From contig NZ_RCUX01000004.1 of the NCBI RefSeq assembly GCF_003667565.1, positions 1-64,000 of the forward strand: DNA of 64,000 nt. Direction: 5' to 3'. The notes under the pieces are model-generated. The model did not search any database and was not told where the DNA came from. It saw only the letters and a list, made by a program, of their open reading frames with translations. Shown here piece after piece: positions 15,466 to 25,161 of the stretch. The position numbers and the translations under genes are program-made. The DNA is from Mycetocola tolaasinivorans. GTDB taxonomy: Bacteria; Actinomycetota; Actinomycetes; Actinomycetales; Microbacteriaceae. Position 1 is the first letter of the stretch. The number at the start of each line of letters is the position of its first letter.

Positions 15466-18400
15466 ATGGCGGATAACAACCGTACCGTCCGCGTGACTCT
15501 CGCGGCCACGGTGAACAACTACCTCGCCGGCATGGAGCAGGCCCGACGTGTGACCGAGAAGACGGCCACGGAGGCAGAAAAGGCTGCGGCGAAGTACGAG
15601 GCCCAGTCCAAGGCTCTCGATATGGGCGGCAAGGCGGCGATGCTCGCCGGCGGCGCGATGCTCGCTGGTACTGCGCTCTCGGTCAAGGCAGCGATCGATT
15701 GGGAGTCCGCCTGGACGGGCGTGCTCAAGACCGTGGACGGCACACCGAAGCAGCTCAAGGGTGTTGAGGACGGTCTCCGTTCGCTCGCCGGCGAACTGCC
15801 CGCCGCCCACGACGAGATCGCTAGCGTGGCAGAGGCAGCCGGTCAGCTGGGTGTGCGCACTCAGGATGTCGTGGGTTTCTCTAAGGTCATGCTGGACCTC
15901 GGCGAGTCCACAAACATGGTGGCCACCGAGGCCGCTACCGAGCTCGCCCGGTTCATGAACGTGATGGGCACCGCCCCGGACAAGGTTTCTAACCTCGGTG
16001 CCGCAGTGGTGGGCCTCGGCAACAACTACGCCACCACTGAGTCTGAGATCGTATCCATGGCCCAGCGTCTCTCCGGCGCCGGCCGTCAGATCGGCCTCAC
16101 CGAGGGTGAAGTACTCGGCCTCGCAACCTCCCTCTCGTCCGTTGGTATCGAGGCAGAGGCCGGCGGTTCGGCCGTGTCCAAGGTCATGATCAACATCGCA
16201 TCCGCAGTAGACTCCGGCGGCAAAAAGCTGGATCAGTTCTCCTCGGTCGCCGGCCAGTCCGCCCAGGACTTCGCAGCAAAGTGGAAGACCGCCCCCGGCG
16301 AAGCGCTCGCCGATTTCGTCAAGGGCCTCGCCAATGCTGAGGACCAGGGTAAGACCACCCTCGGCATGCTCTCGGATCTCGGCATCACCGAGGTTCGCAT
16401 GCGAGATGCGCTGCTGCGCTCGGCCGCCGCTGCGGAGAACTTCTCCGGCGCAATGGCCATGGGAAACAGCGAGTTCGAAGCCAACACCGCCCTCCTGGAC
16501 GAAGCTTCCAAGCGCTACGCAACCGTCGAATCACGTATCAAGATCATGGGAAACCGGGTCAACGATGCCGCGATCAGCTTCGGGCAGGGACTCACCCCCG
16601 CAATCGCCGGCGCTACCGACTTCGTAGGCTCATTCGCAGACGGCCTCGGCGCACTCCCCGGACCGCTGCAAGCAACCATCGCAATCGCGGGCGCGCTCGC
16701 CGGCGGGGTCGCCCTCATCGGCGGCGCGACTATGGTTGCGCTGCCAAAGGTCGCGGCATTCAACGCTCAGCTCGGTGCGATGGGCGTAAAGGGGCAAGTG
16801 AGCGCGCGCGGCTTGGCGATTGCCGGCGGGGCCATTGGTGGCGCGTTCACCCTGGCCGCAACCGCGATCACGATCTTCGGTGCCGCGCAGGCGGATGCCC
16901 GAGCCCGTGCCGACTCTTTCGGTAAGACTCTCGACAGTGTGACCGGGCAGCTCACAGAGCAGACGCGGCAGCTCGCAATCGAGAATCTAAACGCAAAAGA
17001 CTCTTTCCTCTGGCTGGAATCCGACTCCGCATTCGATGCGGCGAAGAAGCTCGGGCTGTCCCTCGAGACCGTCACCCAAGCCGCAATGGGCAGCAAGGGC
17101 GCGATGAGCGATCTGCATAATGCCCTCAATGTCGGCGCGGTGGGATCGGAATCGTACCGCGCGGCCCTAGAGGCCAGCGGCCTGAGTGGCTCGGAGTTTG
17201 CCATTGCGACGGCAACTGTACGAACGAAAGTCGATGAAAGCTCCGCCGCGGTTAGCCGTGCGAGGGAGCAGCAGGACCTCGCAACCGAAGCTACAGGCGC
17301 GGGGTCGGATGCCGCAGATAGTCATGCCGAGTCGCTCAAAAAGGTGCAGGCCGAGGCCGAAGCGACAGCGGCGGACATCGACAAGCTCGCAAAGGCTATC
17401 AAGGGCTTTGGTGCCACTGAGCTTGACGCTCGCGCGGCCACCCGCGATCTGCACGATGCCTACGCGACCCTGACGGAGACGCTCAAGAAGAACGGGAAGA
17501 CGCTCGACATCACCACGGCCGCCGGCCGCGCGAATGAGTCGGCGATTGATGCTGTAGCGAAGCGCACTCTGGATCTGGCGTCGGCGACGCTGCAGCAGAC
17601 CGGGGACCAGGCTAAGGCCACGGCCACACTGGAAGCCGGACGCGAGAAGCTGATTCAGATGCTCGGCGCTTTCGGTATCACGGGCGACGCGGCCAAAGCC
17701 TATGCGGACAAACTGGGACTGATCCCATCGAACATTCAGACCACGGCCACCGTAGTGGGGGTGTCTGAGGCAGAGGCACGTCTGCAGGAGCTTTCACGCA
17801 CTCGGATCGCTCGGATTCAGGCGATCTACGACAAGGGCAGCACCCCGACCTTTGGGCACGTTCCTCTCGCTGATGGTGCAGTTGTTCATCAGTACAAGGA
17901 CGGGGGCGTGCGCGAGAATCACGTCGCTCAGATTGCCCCGGCTGGTGCGTGGAGGGTCTGGGCGGAGGACGAAACCGGCGGGGAAGCCTACATCCCGCTG
18001 GCTGAGTCCAAGCGCGGCCGTTCCCTTGAGATTTGGAAGGAAACCGGCCGACTTCTGGGTGTGCGCGGACCTCAGTTCTTCGCGAGCGGGGGGATGATCG
18101 GCCCAGGTATGAAGTCCACCTCGGGAGGCTATTCGGTAGTCGTGCAGGCTACGAAGACCGCGGCCGCCGAGCGTGAGCGCGAGATTCGTAAGGCTGAAAC
18201 GGAGCGCGCCACCGCCGAGCGCAAGGCCCGGCAGGCTCGGGAGAAGTCCGAGCGAGAAGCTGCAGATCGGCGCCGCAAGGCTGAGAAAGAATCGGCCGAT
18301 CAGCGTCGCCGGGCCGAGCGTACCGCGAATGAAGCGTACGCTCGAGCGCCGAAAAGAACGCGAAAGCAGCGTGCGTCAGCCGCGAATGCTCGGGACCGTG

Positions 18401-19821
18401 CGATGCGTAACGCGCGCGAGGCCGAGGCCCGTGCGAATGGCAAGGCGCGCGACACCGAGGCTCGAGCCGCCTCCAAGGCGCGCACCACCGAGTCCGCCGC
18501 AGTCAAGAAGGCCGGCCAGGAACGCGCCAAGGATGCCCAGGCCGCGCTCAAACGTGAGCGCGAGACGGTCGCGGCCGCCCGGAAGAAGGAGCAGGAGGCA
18601 AACCAGAAGTTCCTCGCCGATCAGGCTAAGGGACGCGACGACTGGTACCGCCAGGGCCGCCGGGGTACCCGCGCTACCGGACTCGGTTTGGTGGATCAGC
18701 TGCTCGATATCAGCGAGCGGATGGGCGGCGACACCAAGAAGCGTTTGGTCAACGCTGCGAACTCGAGCGAGAAACAGTTCATCAAGCTCGAAAAGGCCAG
18801 CTCGCGCGCAGCACAGCTGCTCGAGAAGGCTAAGGACAAGCTCGACGGGCTCAAGGAATCGGCCGCCAATCTGGCGCGTTCGGTGTCTGAAAAGTTCCGG
18901 GGTGCGTTCCAGATCGGTGACTCGCTCAAGTCTGAAACCGTGTCCGAGACCCGCCGGGTCAAGGCCGGCAAGGAGTACTACGACGAGACGCGGCAGGTCA
19001 CGAAGACTGGCGCGTCCCTGTCAGGTATTAAGAGCGATCTGAGTACAAAGGCCAAGGACATCACCCGGGTGGCCGGCAAGCTCAAAAAGCTCGCTGGCAA
19101 GGGCTTCAAACCTGAATTCCTGGCGGATATCGCCGGGCTCGGGGTTGAAGGTGAGCCGGTCATCGACGCGCTGCTTACCGCGACCAAATCGGACGTGTCC
19201 AAGATCAACCGCGATTATGTCGCGATTGGTAAGGGCGCGGACGCGGCCGGCAAGACCGTGGCTGACGCGAATTTCAAGGCGCTGATCACTCAGGCCGAGA
19301 AGCAGGTGAAGGCCGCGGACGCCAACGCGAAGTCCATCGAGAAGCAGATGAAGTACGAGACGGACCGGATCATAAAGGCCATTGACGGGGCGCTGAAAGT
19401 CGGGTCCGGTAGCCGGGCACCCATCAAGGCGTACGCGAACGGCGGCGTGCGTGAAAACCACGCTGCGCAGATCGCGAGCGCGGGCGAGTACCGGGTCTGG
19501 GCGGAGGACGAAACCGGCGGTGAAGGCTACATCCCGCTGGCGCAGTCCAAGCGTGGCCGGTCGCTGCAGGTCTGGCAGGACATTGGGCGCCGGTTTGGCA
19601 TGACGAGCTTTGCCGCCGGTGGCGTCTCTCAGCCTCGGTATGCACAGCCTATGGCGTCGTCGAGCGCACCAGTGTATGTCGCACCGGAGGTGTCCCTGCA
19701 CGGCGCGAAGATCGCGCTCGAAATCGACGGTCGCGAGATCGTCGGCGTCATCAAGAAACAGATCGTCGCTCATGACACGCAGTCCGCCAGCCAGGTGGAC
19801 CTCGGATACCAGAGGAGATAG
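15466..19821 (+). CDS. Tape measure protein
   Basis: A 1451-residue protein that sets tail length. The N-terminus carries the TP901-type domain (TVNNYLAGMEQARRVTEKTA; hydrophobic segments AAMLAGGAMLAGTALSVKAA and TIAIAGALAGGVALIGGATM). The middle, about residues 900-1050, is a very long Arg/Lys/Glu/Ala coiled coil. The motif VWAEDETGGEAYIPL occurs twice, at about residues 825 and 1345, each within a repeated block of about 57 residues beginning GGVRENHxAQI. Tail length should be roughly proportional to protein length. Confidence 0.95.
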   Translation: MADNNRTVRVTLAATVNNYLAGMEQARRVTEKTATEAEKAAAKYEAQSKALDMGGKAAMLAGGAMLAGTALSVKAAIDWESAWTGVLKTVDGTPKQLKGVEDGLRSLAGELPAAHDEIASVAEAAGQLGVRTQDVVGFSKVMLDLGESTNMVATEAATELARFMNVMGTAPDKVSNLGAAVVGLGNNYATTESEIVSMAQRLSGAGRQIGLTEGEVLGLATSLSSVGIEAEAGGSAVSKVMINIASAVDSGGKKLDQFSSVAGQSAQDFAAKWKTAPGEALADFVKGLANAEDQGKTTLGMLSDLGITEVRMRDALLRSAAAAENFSGAMAMGNSEFEANTALLDEASKRYATVESRIKIMGNRVNDAAISFGQGLTPAIAGATDFVGSFADGLGALPGPLQATIAIAGALAGGVALIGGATMVALPKVAAFNAQLGAMGVKGQVSARGLAIAGGAIGGAFTLAATAITIFGAAQADARARADSFGKTLDSVTGQLTEQTRQLAIENLNAKDSFLWLESDSAFDAAKKLGLSLETVTQAAMGSKGAMSDLHNALNVGAVGSESYRAALEASGLSGSEFAIATATVRTKVDESSAAVSRAREQQDLATEATGAGSDAADSHAESLKKVQAEAEATAADIDKLAKAIKGFGATELDARAATRDLHDAYATLTETLKKNGKTLDITTAAGRANESAIDAVAKRTLDLASATLQQTGDQAKATATLEAGREKLIQMLGAFGITGDAAKAYADKLGLIPSNIQTTATVVGVSEAEARLQELSRTRIARIQAIYDKGSTPTFGHVPLADGAVVHQYKDGGVRENHVAQIAPAGAWRVWAEDETGGEAYIPLAESKRGRSLEIWKETGRLLGVRGPQFFASGGMIGPGMKSTSGGYSVVVQATKTAAAEREREIRKAETERATAERKARQAREKSEREAADRRRKAEKESADQRRRAERTANEAYARAPKRTRKQRASAANARDRAMRNAREAEARANGKARDTEARAASKARTTESAAVKKAGQERAKDAQAALKRERETVAAARKKEQEANQKFLADQAKGRDDWYRQGRRGTRATGLGLVDQLLDISERMGGDTKKRLVNAANSSEKQFIKLEKASSRAAQLLEKAKDKLDGLKESAANLARSVSEKFRGAFQIGDSLKSETVSETRRVKAGKEYYDETRQVTKTGASLSGIKSDLSTKAKDITRVAGKLKKLAGKGFKPEFLADIAGLGVEGEPVIDALLTATKSDVSKINRDYVAIGKGADAAGKTVADANFKALITQAEKQVKAADANAKSIEKQMKYETDRIIKAIDGALKVGSGSRAPIKAYANGGVRENHAAQIASAGEYRVWAEDETGGEGYIPLAQSKRGRSLQVWQDIGRRFGMTSFAAGGVSQPRYAQPMASSSAPVYVAPEVSLHGAKIALEIDGREIVGVIKKQIVAHDTQSASQVDLGYQRR
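17891..19600 (+). repeat. Duplicated WAEDETGGE block in tape measure gene
   Basis: Two similar segments of about 170 bp lie at 17891-18063 and 19429-19600. They encode blocks with GGVRENH, VWAEDETGGE(A/G)YIPL and SKRGRSL in the same order. The coiled-coil region lies between them, so an internal duplication probably extended the protein. Confidence 0.7.
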
Positions 19822-19823
19822 CT

Positions 19824-20651
19824 ATGCCGTACAAGCCGACGATTACGGCGTACACGGATGCTGCACCGTGCCCGCATGTGGAGGTCTTTTTCCCGTCCTT
19901 CGCCCCGGGCACGGTCACCGTGACCGTGCGCCGCACCGCGGGGAAAGACACCCATGATCTACGCGGTGCGGTGCGTGCACGGGTCGCGGGCGCACTCACC
20001 AAGATCGACTTCGAGGTGCCCTTCGGGGTGGCCACACAGTACCGGGCGCAGATGTTCAACGCCGCCGGGGCCAGCCTCGGCTGGACCGACCCCGGGTGGG
20101 TCACGGTCCGGGAAACCGCGACGTGGCTCCACAACCCTCTCAACCCGCAAGGTGCCGTCAAGGTTCAGTTCCGAGGGTCCGCGCTGCAGGGTATCTCGCG
20201 GCCGCTGCAGGGCGAGATCGTGCAGCCGATCGGACGCCCCAAGGGGATGCTCATCACCTCCGGCCGGTCCGGCGTGACAAGCGCGGTACTCGATGTCATC
20301 ACCGACGACCTCGACAGCGCCGACAAGGTGCAAGCACTCCTCGGGAGCGCCGCGCAGCCCCTCGGCGGCGTGCTGTGCTTCCGTACTGGTGCGACGGACC
20401 GGGTGCGCATTCCGCAGCCCTTCTACGCGGCGGTAATGGACATCGAGGAAGTCGATTTTGATTACGCGCTCGGCGGCACGAAGATTGCGCACCACATGAC
20501 CGGCACGGAGGCCTCGCCGCCCGCTGCTGGCATTTTCGTGCCGCTGCTGACTCGCCGCCACCTCAACGCGTTTTTCTCGACCAGGGCGGCGTTCAACGCC
20601 GCATACCCGTCGAGGATTGCCGCGAACCGCGACTACCGGAAGGCACAGTAG
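19824..20651 (+). CDS. Distal tail / minor tail protein
   Basis: A 275-residue beta-rich protein directly after the tape measure gene, where the distal tail (Dit-like) protein is expected. It reads TVTVRRTAGKDTHDLRGAVR near the N-terminus and contains SGVTSAVLDVITDDLDSADK. AGGAGA precedes the ATG. Its exact tail-tip role is inferred from order. Confidence 0.75.
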   Translation: MPYKPTITAYTDAAPCPHVEVFFPSFAPGTVTVTVRRTAGKDTHDLRGAVRARVAGALTKIDFEVPFGVATQYRAQMFNAAGASLGWTDPGWVTVRETATWLHNPLNPQGAVKVQFRGSALQGISRPLQGEIVQPIGRPKGMLITSGRSGVTSAVLDVITDDLDSADKVQALLGSAAQPLGGVLCFRTGATDRVRIPQPFYAAVMDIEEVDFDYALGGTKIAHHMTGTEASPPAAGIFVPLLTRRHLNAFFSTRAAFNAAYPSRIAANRDYRKAQ

Positions 20652-21764
20652 ATGCGACCTATGTCTGACCAGCTCGCCGAGATCCTGACCGGATCTTTCG
20701 ATGTGAAAACCCGGGTGTCGATTTTCCACGGCACCAACCGCATCACGAAGGACCCGCTCTACCCGTCGTCGTGGTCCCTCAACGCAGATTTGGAAGCCGA
20801 GGTGAAAACCTCCGGCGCGCTCACGATCCCGTATCAGGACCCCGACGGCCGCTCGATGCTGCCCGACGGCACCGACGGCGACTTCTCCGCCTTCCGCGCA
20901 CGGACCTTCATGGAGATGGAGGTCACTGCCGGCGGGAAGCCGGAGCTCATCAAGCTCGGGTGGGGGCGCGTGGTCGCGAACCCGCCCGGCACGGAAGAGG
21001 AAGGGATCGTCAACGGGCTACCTGCGATCACATCGTCCGTCATCCCGCTCACCTGGGTGGGGACTGAAGAGACTGTCCGGCGCAAGGGGTTCCGGGTGCC
21101 CGCGGTGCCGCAGTCTCAGTCCGCGTGGGCGGAGGTGCGGCGGCTCTGGGGAGGCACGGTAATCTCGTCGGTCCCAGATGTGGCGATCCCTCCGGGCACG
21201 GTGTGGGAGACCTCGCCCGGCGGCCGCCTGCGCGCGATTCAGACGCTCGGCGGCTGGCTCGGCGGTCGCTTCCGCGTGAATCCCAGTGACTACTTGGTAC
21301 TCGTGCCGGACAAGCTTGGCCCGGTCGTGGCCACGCTGCGACTCGGTGAGCGTGGCACCGTCACCGACATCGATACCGCCGTGGACACCCGCGAGGTGTA
21401 CAACGTCGTTGCTGGCGTGTACGAAGGCGCAGACGGTGCGCCGATATTCGCGGAAGCCGAGATCCGAGAAGGCCCGCTCGACGTCAAGGGGGCGTATGGG
21501 GAAAACGTCCTGTACGACAGCGACCCCGCGGTGAAAACCCAGGCTCAGGCGGATGTCCGTGTGCGCCGGCTACTTGATGAAGCGGTCGGCGCACAGCTGT
21601 ATCGGGTGGACGTCCAGTGTGTGGTTCACCCGTGCATTGAGATCGGCGATCATGTCGCGATCTCTGGGTGGAAGCGGCCGCTCTCGGGCCGCGTGATGAC
21701 GGTGGGGATGTCAGATTCACCGCTCATGAATCTCACCCTTGAAGTCACGCGGAGGATCACATGA
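20652..21764 (+). CDS. Minor tail protein (DUF5047-like)
   Basis: A 370-residue tail-tip protein. The N-terminus SFDVKTRVSIFHGTNRITKD with SWSLNADLEAEVKTSGALTI resembles DUF5047-type minor tail proteins of actinophages. It is preceded by GGAAGG 8 bases before the ATG, and the ATG directly abuts the previous stop. Likely part of the baseplate hub. Confidence 0.75.
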   Translation: MRPMSDQLAEILTGSFDVKTRVSIFHGTNRITKDPLYPSSWSLNADLEAEVKTSGALTIPYQDPDGRSMLPDGTDGDFSAFRARTFMEMEVTAGGKPELIKLGWGRVVANPPGTEEEGIVNGLPAITSSVIPLTWVGTEETVRRKGFRVPAVPQSQSAWAEVRRLWGGTVISSVPDVAIPPGTVWETSPGGRLRAIQTLGGWLGGRFRVNPSDYLVLVPDKLGPVVATLRLGERGTVTDIDTAVDTREVYNVVAGVYEGADGAPIFAEAEIREGPLDVKGAYGENVLYDSDPAVKTQAQADVRVRRLLDEAVGAQLYRVDVQCVVHPCIEIGDHVAISGWKRPLSGRVMTVGMSDSPLMNLTLEVTRRIT

Positions 21765-22636
21765 GTATGGCCCGTCAGGTCGCGGCGCTCGCCGCGTCCA
21801 TCCCGGAGGTGTCCACGCAAACCGGGGAGTTTGTCACCATGCGTGACGGCCTCGCCGTGGTGAATGTCGGCCCGGTGTCGGTGCCGGTGCGGATGGTGGG
21901 CGCGGCCCCGCCTCCGTCCGGCACGATCGTGCGGTTGCAGCGCATCGGGTCGGATCTCATCATGACCGGCCCGGCCACGTCCCGCAGCCCCTGGGGCGTG
22001 GTCAAGGCCACCGGCGCGCAGGTCACCGTAACCGTGGACGGCCGGGACGAACTGCTCCCCGCCCGGGCAGGACTCACGCTCACGGCCGGGCAGACGGTGG
22101 AGATCGACTGGGCCACCCGGGTGATTCAGGGCGGCGTAACCGCGCCCCCCTCCACCGCGCTGGTCCCGGAGATGCCCTCAGCATCCGCGAACTCTCAGCC
22201 TGTCGAGCTACTGATCCTCGCTGAAGACTCAGACCGGTGGAATCGGGACGCTGCAGCCTGGGAAGGAAATGACCCCTGGGGTCAGCGCCCATACTACGGT
22301 GCCTGGTTCTACGGCGACACTCTCAAGCCGATCCTCGACACGGTAACTGTCGAAAAGATCGAGATCTACCTGCCCACGGAAGTGGTTTCGGACGTGGTGG
22401 ATCTACTTCGCCACCAGTATGCGAGCCGCCCAGCGGTTTTCGATCCGAGCTCTGAAGTGACAATCGGGGCTCCCGCTTCTGGGTGGGCAACCCTCTCCAC
22501 GTACATGGCGGAGAGCCTCGTCCGCGAAGGCGGCGGCATCTGGACCTCCGGCTGGGGCGCGCTACCAACCCAGTGGCTTGGCACACAAACCGATTCAATG
22601 TCTGGCGCGCTGCGCGTGACCGGCACCCGACTTTAG
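21761..22636 (+). CDS. Minor tail protein
   Basis: A 291-residue beta-rich protein overlapping the previous gene by 4 bases. The N-terminal half looks like an OB/spike-like domain (VVNVGPVSVPVRMVGAAPPP). The C-terminal half contains WNRDAAAWEGNDPWGQ and aromatic-rich stretches, suggestive of carbohydrate or cell-wall contact. The assignment rests on the tail-tip cluster. Confidence 0.65.
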   Translation: MSMARQVAALAASIPEVSTQTGEFVTMRDGLAVVNVGPVSVPVRMVGAAPPPSGTIVRLQRIGSDLIMTGPATSRSPWGVVKATGAQVTVTVDGRDELLPARAGLTLTAGQTVEIDWATRVIQGGVTAPPSTALVPEMPSASANSQPVELLILAEDSDRWNRDAAAWEGNDPWGQRPYYGAWFYGDTLKPILDTVTVEKIEIYLPTEVVSDVVDLLRHQYASRPAVFDPSSEVTIGAPASGWATLSTYMAESLVREGGGIWTSGWGALPTQWLGTQTDSMSGALRVTGTRL

Positions 22637-22652
22637 TAGAGATTGGAGCCTT

Positions 22653-23237
22653 ATGGCTTTTCAGAGTCGCGACCCGGTAACGGGCGCATACCGTTTCACG
22701 GAGGATGGTGCCCCCGAGCTGGGCGCTGATTTGACCCTCGTGGCCGAGCAAGCCGCAGCAGCCGGCACCCGCCCAATCGGCACTACCGCCGAGATGAACG
22801 CCTACGCGTTTAAGCGAAAAGGCCTCGCCTGGGGGAACACCAGCACGGGCACGGACTGGGTTTATGACGGCAGTAAATGGGTCAACACCATGGAGCTTGC
22901 CAACATCCCCCTAGCTCTCACCGGCGACGGAAACTTCACCCTCACCGGGACCGCGGTTCGCCGCCGGGGGCAGGTCGTCGCGCTGAGTGGCGCGGCGACG
23001 AACGCCCGACTGGTCACGTTCGGTGATACCTACGTCACGGTCGGACGCGTTCCGCTCGAGCTTGCGCCGCTGTCGATCGTGTCGATCACCGCACAGTCGA
23101 ACAATTGGCGGCCCACCGAGACTCTCGTGGGCGAGATCCGCACGACAGGTGATGTCAACTTGCGTGCGGCATCCGGCACGGTCACCGGTGCCATCGGTAA
23201 GGCCTGGTCCTTCAACAGCCCGGCTTGGATGATTTAG
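22653..23237 (+). CDS. Minor tail protein, possible receptor-binding tip
   Basis: A 194-residue protein starting after GGAG. A short helical N-terminus (ELGADLTLVAEQAAAAGTRP) is followed by a beta-rich C-terminal half ending in WSFNSPAWMI. It is the last tail gene before the lysis genes, where actinophages often place a host-contact protein, but no receptor-binding family is recognised. Confidence 0.6.
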   Translation: MAFQSRDPVTGAYRFTEDGAPELGADLTLVAEQAAAAGTRPIGTTAEMNAYAFKRKGLAWGNTSTGTDWVYDGSKWVNTMELANIPLALTGDGNFTLTGTAVRRRGQVVALSGAATNARLVTFGDTYVTVGRVPLELAPLSIVSITAQSNNWRPTETLVGEIRTTGDVNLRAASGTVTGAIGKAWSFNSPAWMI

Positions 23238-23254
23238 CCCCACACCCCACCATC

Positions 23255-23285
23255 ACGCTCCGCATTCGCGGGGCGTTTCGTTTTT
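23255..23285 (+). terminator. Terminator between tail and lysis genes
   Basis: A 9-bp stem (23255-23263 with 23268-23276, loop ATTC, one G-T) is followed by TTTCGTTTTT. It separates structural from lysis transcription. Confidence 0.8.
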
Positions 23286-23302
23286 ACCCGAAAGGCCTCA
23301 TC

Positions 23303-24097
23303 ATGGCTGAGCTTCGACTTACCAAGGTCACCCCCACCCAGCGGTACGGCAACCGCATCCTGAACGGCAAGCCCGACTTCCACCGCGGCGTTGACTTCGC
23401 CTTCGGCCGCGGCGTGCCCGTGTCCGTCATGGGTGACGGAGTCATCATCGAATCCGGCTTCCATCGCGTGTACGGCCACTACGTCAAGGCCGAGCACGAG
23501 CCCGGGGTGTGCACCTCGTACCATGCGCTCGACGCGGCCGGCCTCCCCGTGGGAACCCGCGTGAAGATGGGTGACACCATCGGTGTTGCCGGGTCCAGCG
23601 CGCTCGGGTCCACGGGACCGCACTCGCATCAGGGCCTGTGGCTCCACGGCGAGACGCGCGACCTGCTGGCCTACCTCAAGCCCGGGGTGATCGTGACGGT
23701 GGGGGCTCCTGCCGTCCGTCCGCCGGCGGGGAGCACCACGGTGCCCGCTCGCGCCGTTCAGATCGCCCTCGTGGCCCGAGGGTACAACGTGGTCGTGGAC
23801 GGCGTGTACGGCCCGCAGACGGCCGCGGTCGTGCGCCTGTTCCAGCGCACCCTCGGCCTGGTCGTGGACGGCGTGGTCGGGCCCCAGACGTGGGCCAAGC
23901 TGCGCGTTGTGGAAGACCGTCTCCGCGGCCGTCAGACGATCCGTGCCGTACAGGCCGGCCTCGGCACCAAGGTGGACGAGAACCCCGGCCCCGTCACCGA
24001 CGCGCTCGCGCTCAAGAAGTACGGTTTCGCGCTGTCCAAGGCCACGCCCGCGCAGATCCTCGACCTGCAGCGTCGCGCCAACGCCGGCACCCTGTGA
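23303..24097 (+). CDS. Endolysin: M23 peptidase plus peptidoglycan-binding domain
   Basis: A 264-residue lysin starting at ATG 23303. Residues about 20-130 form an M23 (LytM) metallopeptidase, with the zinc ligands visible in FHRGVDFAF and in HSHQGLWLHG. From about residue 150 a PG_binding_1 domain follows (AVQIALVARGYNVVVDGVYG, then LFQRTLGLVVDGVVGPQTW). It should cut peptide bridges in host peptidoglycan. The stop overlaps the next start. Confidence 0.92.
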   Translation: MAELRLTKVTPTQRYGNRILNGKPDFHRGVDFAFGRGVPVSVMGDGVIIESGFHRVYGHYVKAEHEPGVCTSYHALDAAGLPVGTRVKMGDTIGVAGSSALGSTGPHSHQGLWLHGETRDLLAYLKPGVIVTVGAPAVRPPAGSTTVPARAVQIALVARGYNVVVDGVYGPQTAAVVRLFQRTLGLVVDGVVGPQTWAKLRVVEDRLRGRQTIRAVQAGLGTKVDENPGPVTDALALKKYGFALSKATPAQILDLQRRANAGTL

Positions 24098-24435
24098 GCC
24101 TGGACCCGGACGAGCCGGCCGTGCGCGTCACGCTCACATCCATCTACGCCGAGCTCGGCGGCCTCAAATCCGAGGTCGCCGCGCTCGTCGCGCAGCTCGG
24201 CCCGCATGTCATCCTCACCAAGGAAAAGCAGGCCGAGTACGAAAAGCGCCTCGAGAACCACGGCGACCGGCTGGGCAGCCTCGAAGGCCGGATTACCCGG
24301 CTTGAGGCTGCCCAGCGCCCCCGAGCTCCGTGGTACGCCGTCACCGGCGCAATCGTCGGAATCCTCACCGGTGCCGGAGCGCTCATCGCGCTCATCGGCA
24401 TGCTCGGCCGTATCGCTGAAATCACCACCCCGTAG
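24094..24435 (+). CDS. Coiled-coil membrane protein of the lysis cassette
   Basis: A 113-residue protein starting at GTG 24094, overlapping the endolysin stop. It has an N-terminal coiled coil (TKEKQAEYEKRLENHGDRLG) and one C-terminal membrane segment (AIVGILTGAGALIALIGMLG). This plan is common for actinophage holin-like or lysis-timing proteins next to the endolysin. Confidence 0.75.
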   Translation: MSLDPDEPAVRVTLTSIYAELGGLKSEVAALVAQLGPHVILTKEKQAEYEKRLENHGDRLGSLEGRITRLEAAQRPRAPWYAVTGAIVGILTGAGALIALIGMLGRIAEITTP

Positions 24436-24447
24436 AAAGGACACGTT

Positions 24448-24732
24448 ATGAAGTGGCTTCGTAAGATCTTCACCGCCGAAACCCCCGAGGTTCAGGCGGC
24501 AGCCGCCCGGGCAGCGCGCCGCACCGCGCAGCAGGCCACGCGCGGCGTGGCCGCCACCCTCGCGCTCGCGACCGCGGGCACCGCCCTCGCGAGCGCAGAC
24601 TGGGGCGCTGTGGCGCTCACCGCTGCCGGCGGCGTGGTAACCGTCGTGTGGGCAAGCCTGGACGCGTACCTCGGTATCGTGTCTGCAGACGGGGTTCCCG
24701 CGGAGTACGTGGCGGCAGGCAGCACCGAATAG
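24448..24732 (+). CDS. Putative holin
   Basis: A 94-residue protein with two hydrophobic segments (GVAATLALATAGTALASADW and GAVALTAAGGVVTVVWASL) separated by a short turn, a class II holin-like plan. A Shine-Dalgarno AGAAAGGA precedes the ATG. It closes the plus-strand late operon. Confidence 0.75.
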   Translation: MKWLRKIFTAETPEVQAAAARAARRTAQQATRGVAATLALATAGTALASADWGAVALTAAGGVVTVVWASLDAYLGIVSADGVPAEYVAAGSTE

Positions 24733-24735
24733 AAA

Positions 24736-24767
24736 AGCGGGGCGATCCGGTAAAGGATCGCCCCGCT
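24736..24767. terminator. Bidirectional terminator after lysis cassette
   Basis: A perfect 13-bp stem (24736-24748 with 24755-24767, loop GGTAAA) has A/T-rich tails on both sides. It ends the late operon on the plus strand and the moron operon on the minus strand, so it insulates the two. Confidence 0.88.
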
Positions 24768-24786
24768 ATTCTGTGTTTCTGTGGGC

Positions 24787-25161
24787 CTACAGCGCAGCCA
24801 TTGGGTCGTGTGCCGGGGCTGCGGCTACGTCCGGGCGGTAGCTGATGGTGGCGTGAGTCGTAGCGCGGGCCTGTGCAGCCGCTTGCGAATGCCACCGCGC
24901 AGGGAGCCCGGTGTCTGCCCAGGACTCGAGATCACGGCGGTACACCAGTATCTCCGGCGCGCTCTCGTCCAGCAGCTTTTCCACCTGGTCGTAGAAGCGA
25001 GATTCCAAGACGGTCAGAGCATCAGCCACTCCTGCCGGGATGGGCGAAGCACCCGCTTCCCACTTCTGCACGATGGAGCGCGACACCGACAAAAGGCGGG
25101 TGATCGCTTCAATGGACAGCCCGATGGACTCACGCACCGCGCGGAACTCCGCGGGGGTCAC
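24787..25161 (-). CDS. Aca2/YdiL-like HTH regulator
   Basis: A 124-residue protein. The N-terminal HTH (AEFRAVRESIGLSIEAITRL, then SRSIVQKWEAGASPIPAGVA) and the C-terminal half (VYRRDLESWADTGLPARWHS, QARATTHATISY) follow the two-domain plan of Aca2/DUF1870 regulators. Aca proteins are known to repress anti-CRISPR operons that they end. This gene is the last of three on one minus-strand transcript, overlapping the gene before it by 4 bases. It probably binds the palindrome at 26009-26027 and represses its own operon. The family match is pattern recognition, not a search result. Confidence 0.7.
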   Translation of the reverse strand: MTPAEFRAVRESIGLSIEAITRLLSVSRSIVQKWEAGASPIPAGVADALTVLESRFYDQVEKLLDESAPEILVYRRDLESWADTGLPARWHSQAAAQARATTHATISYRPDVAAAPAHDPMAAL

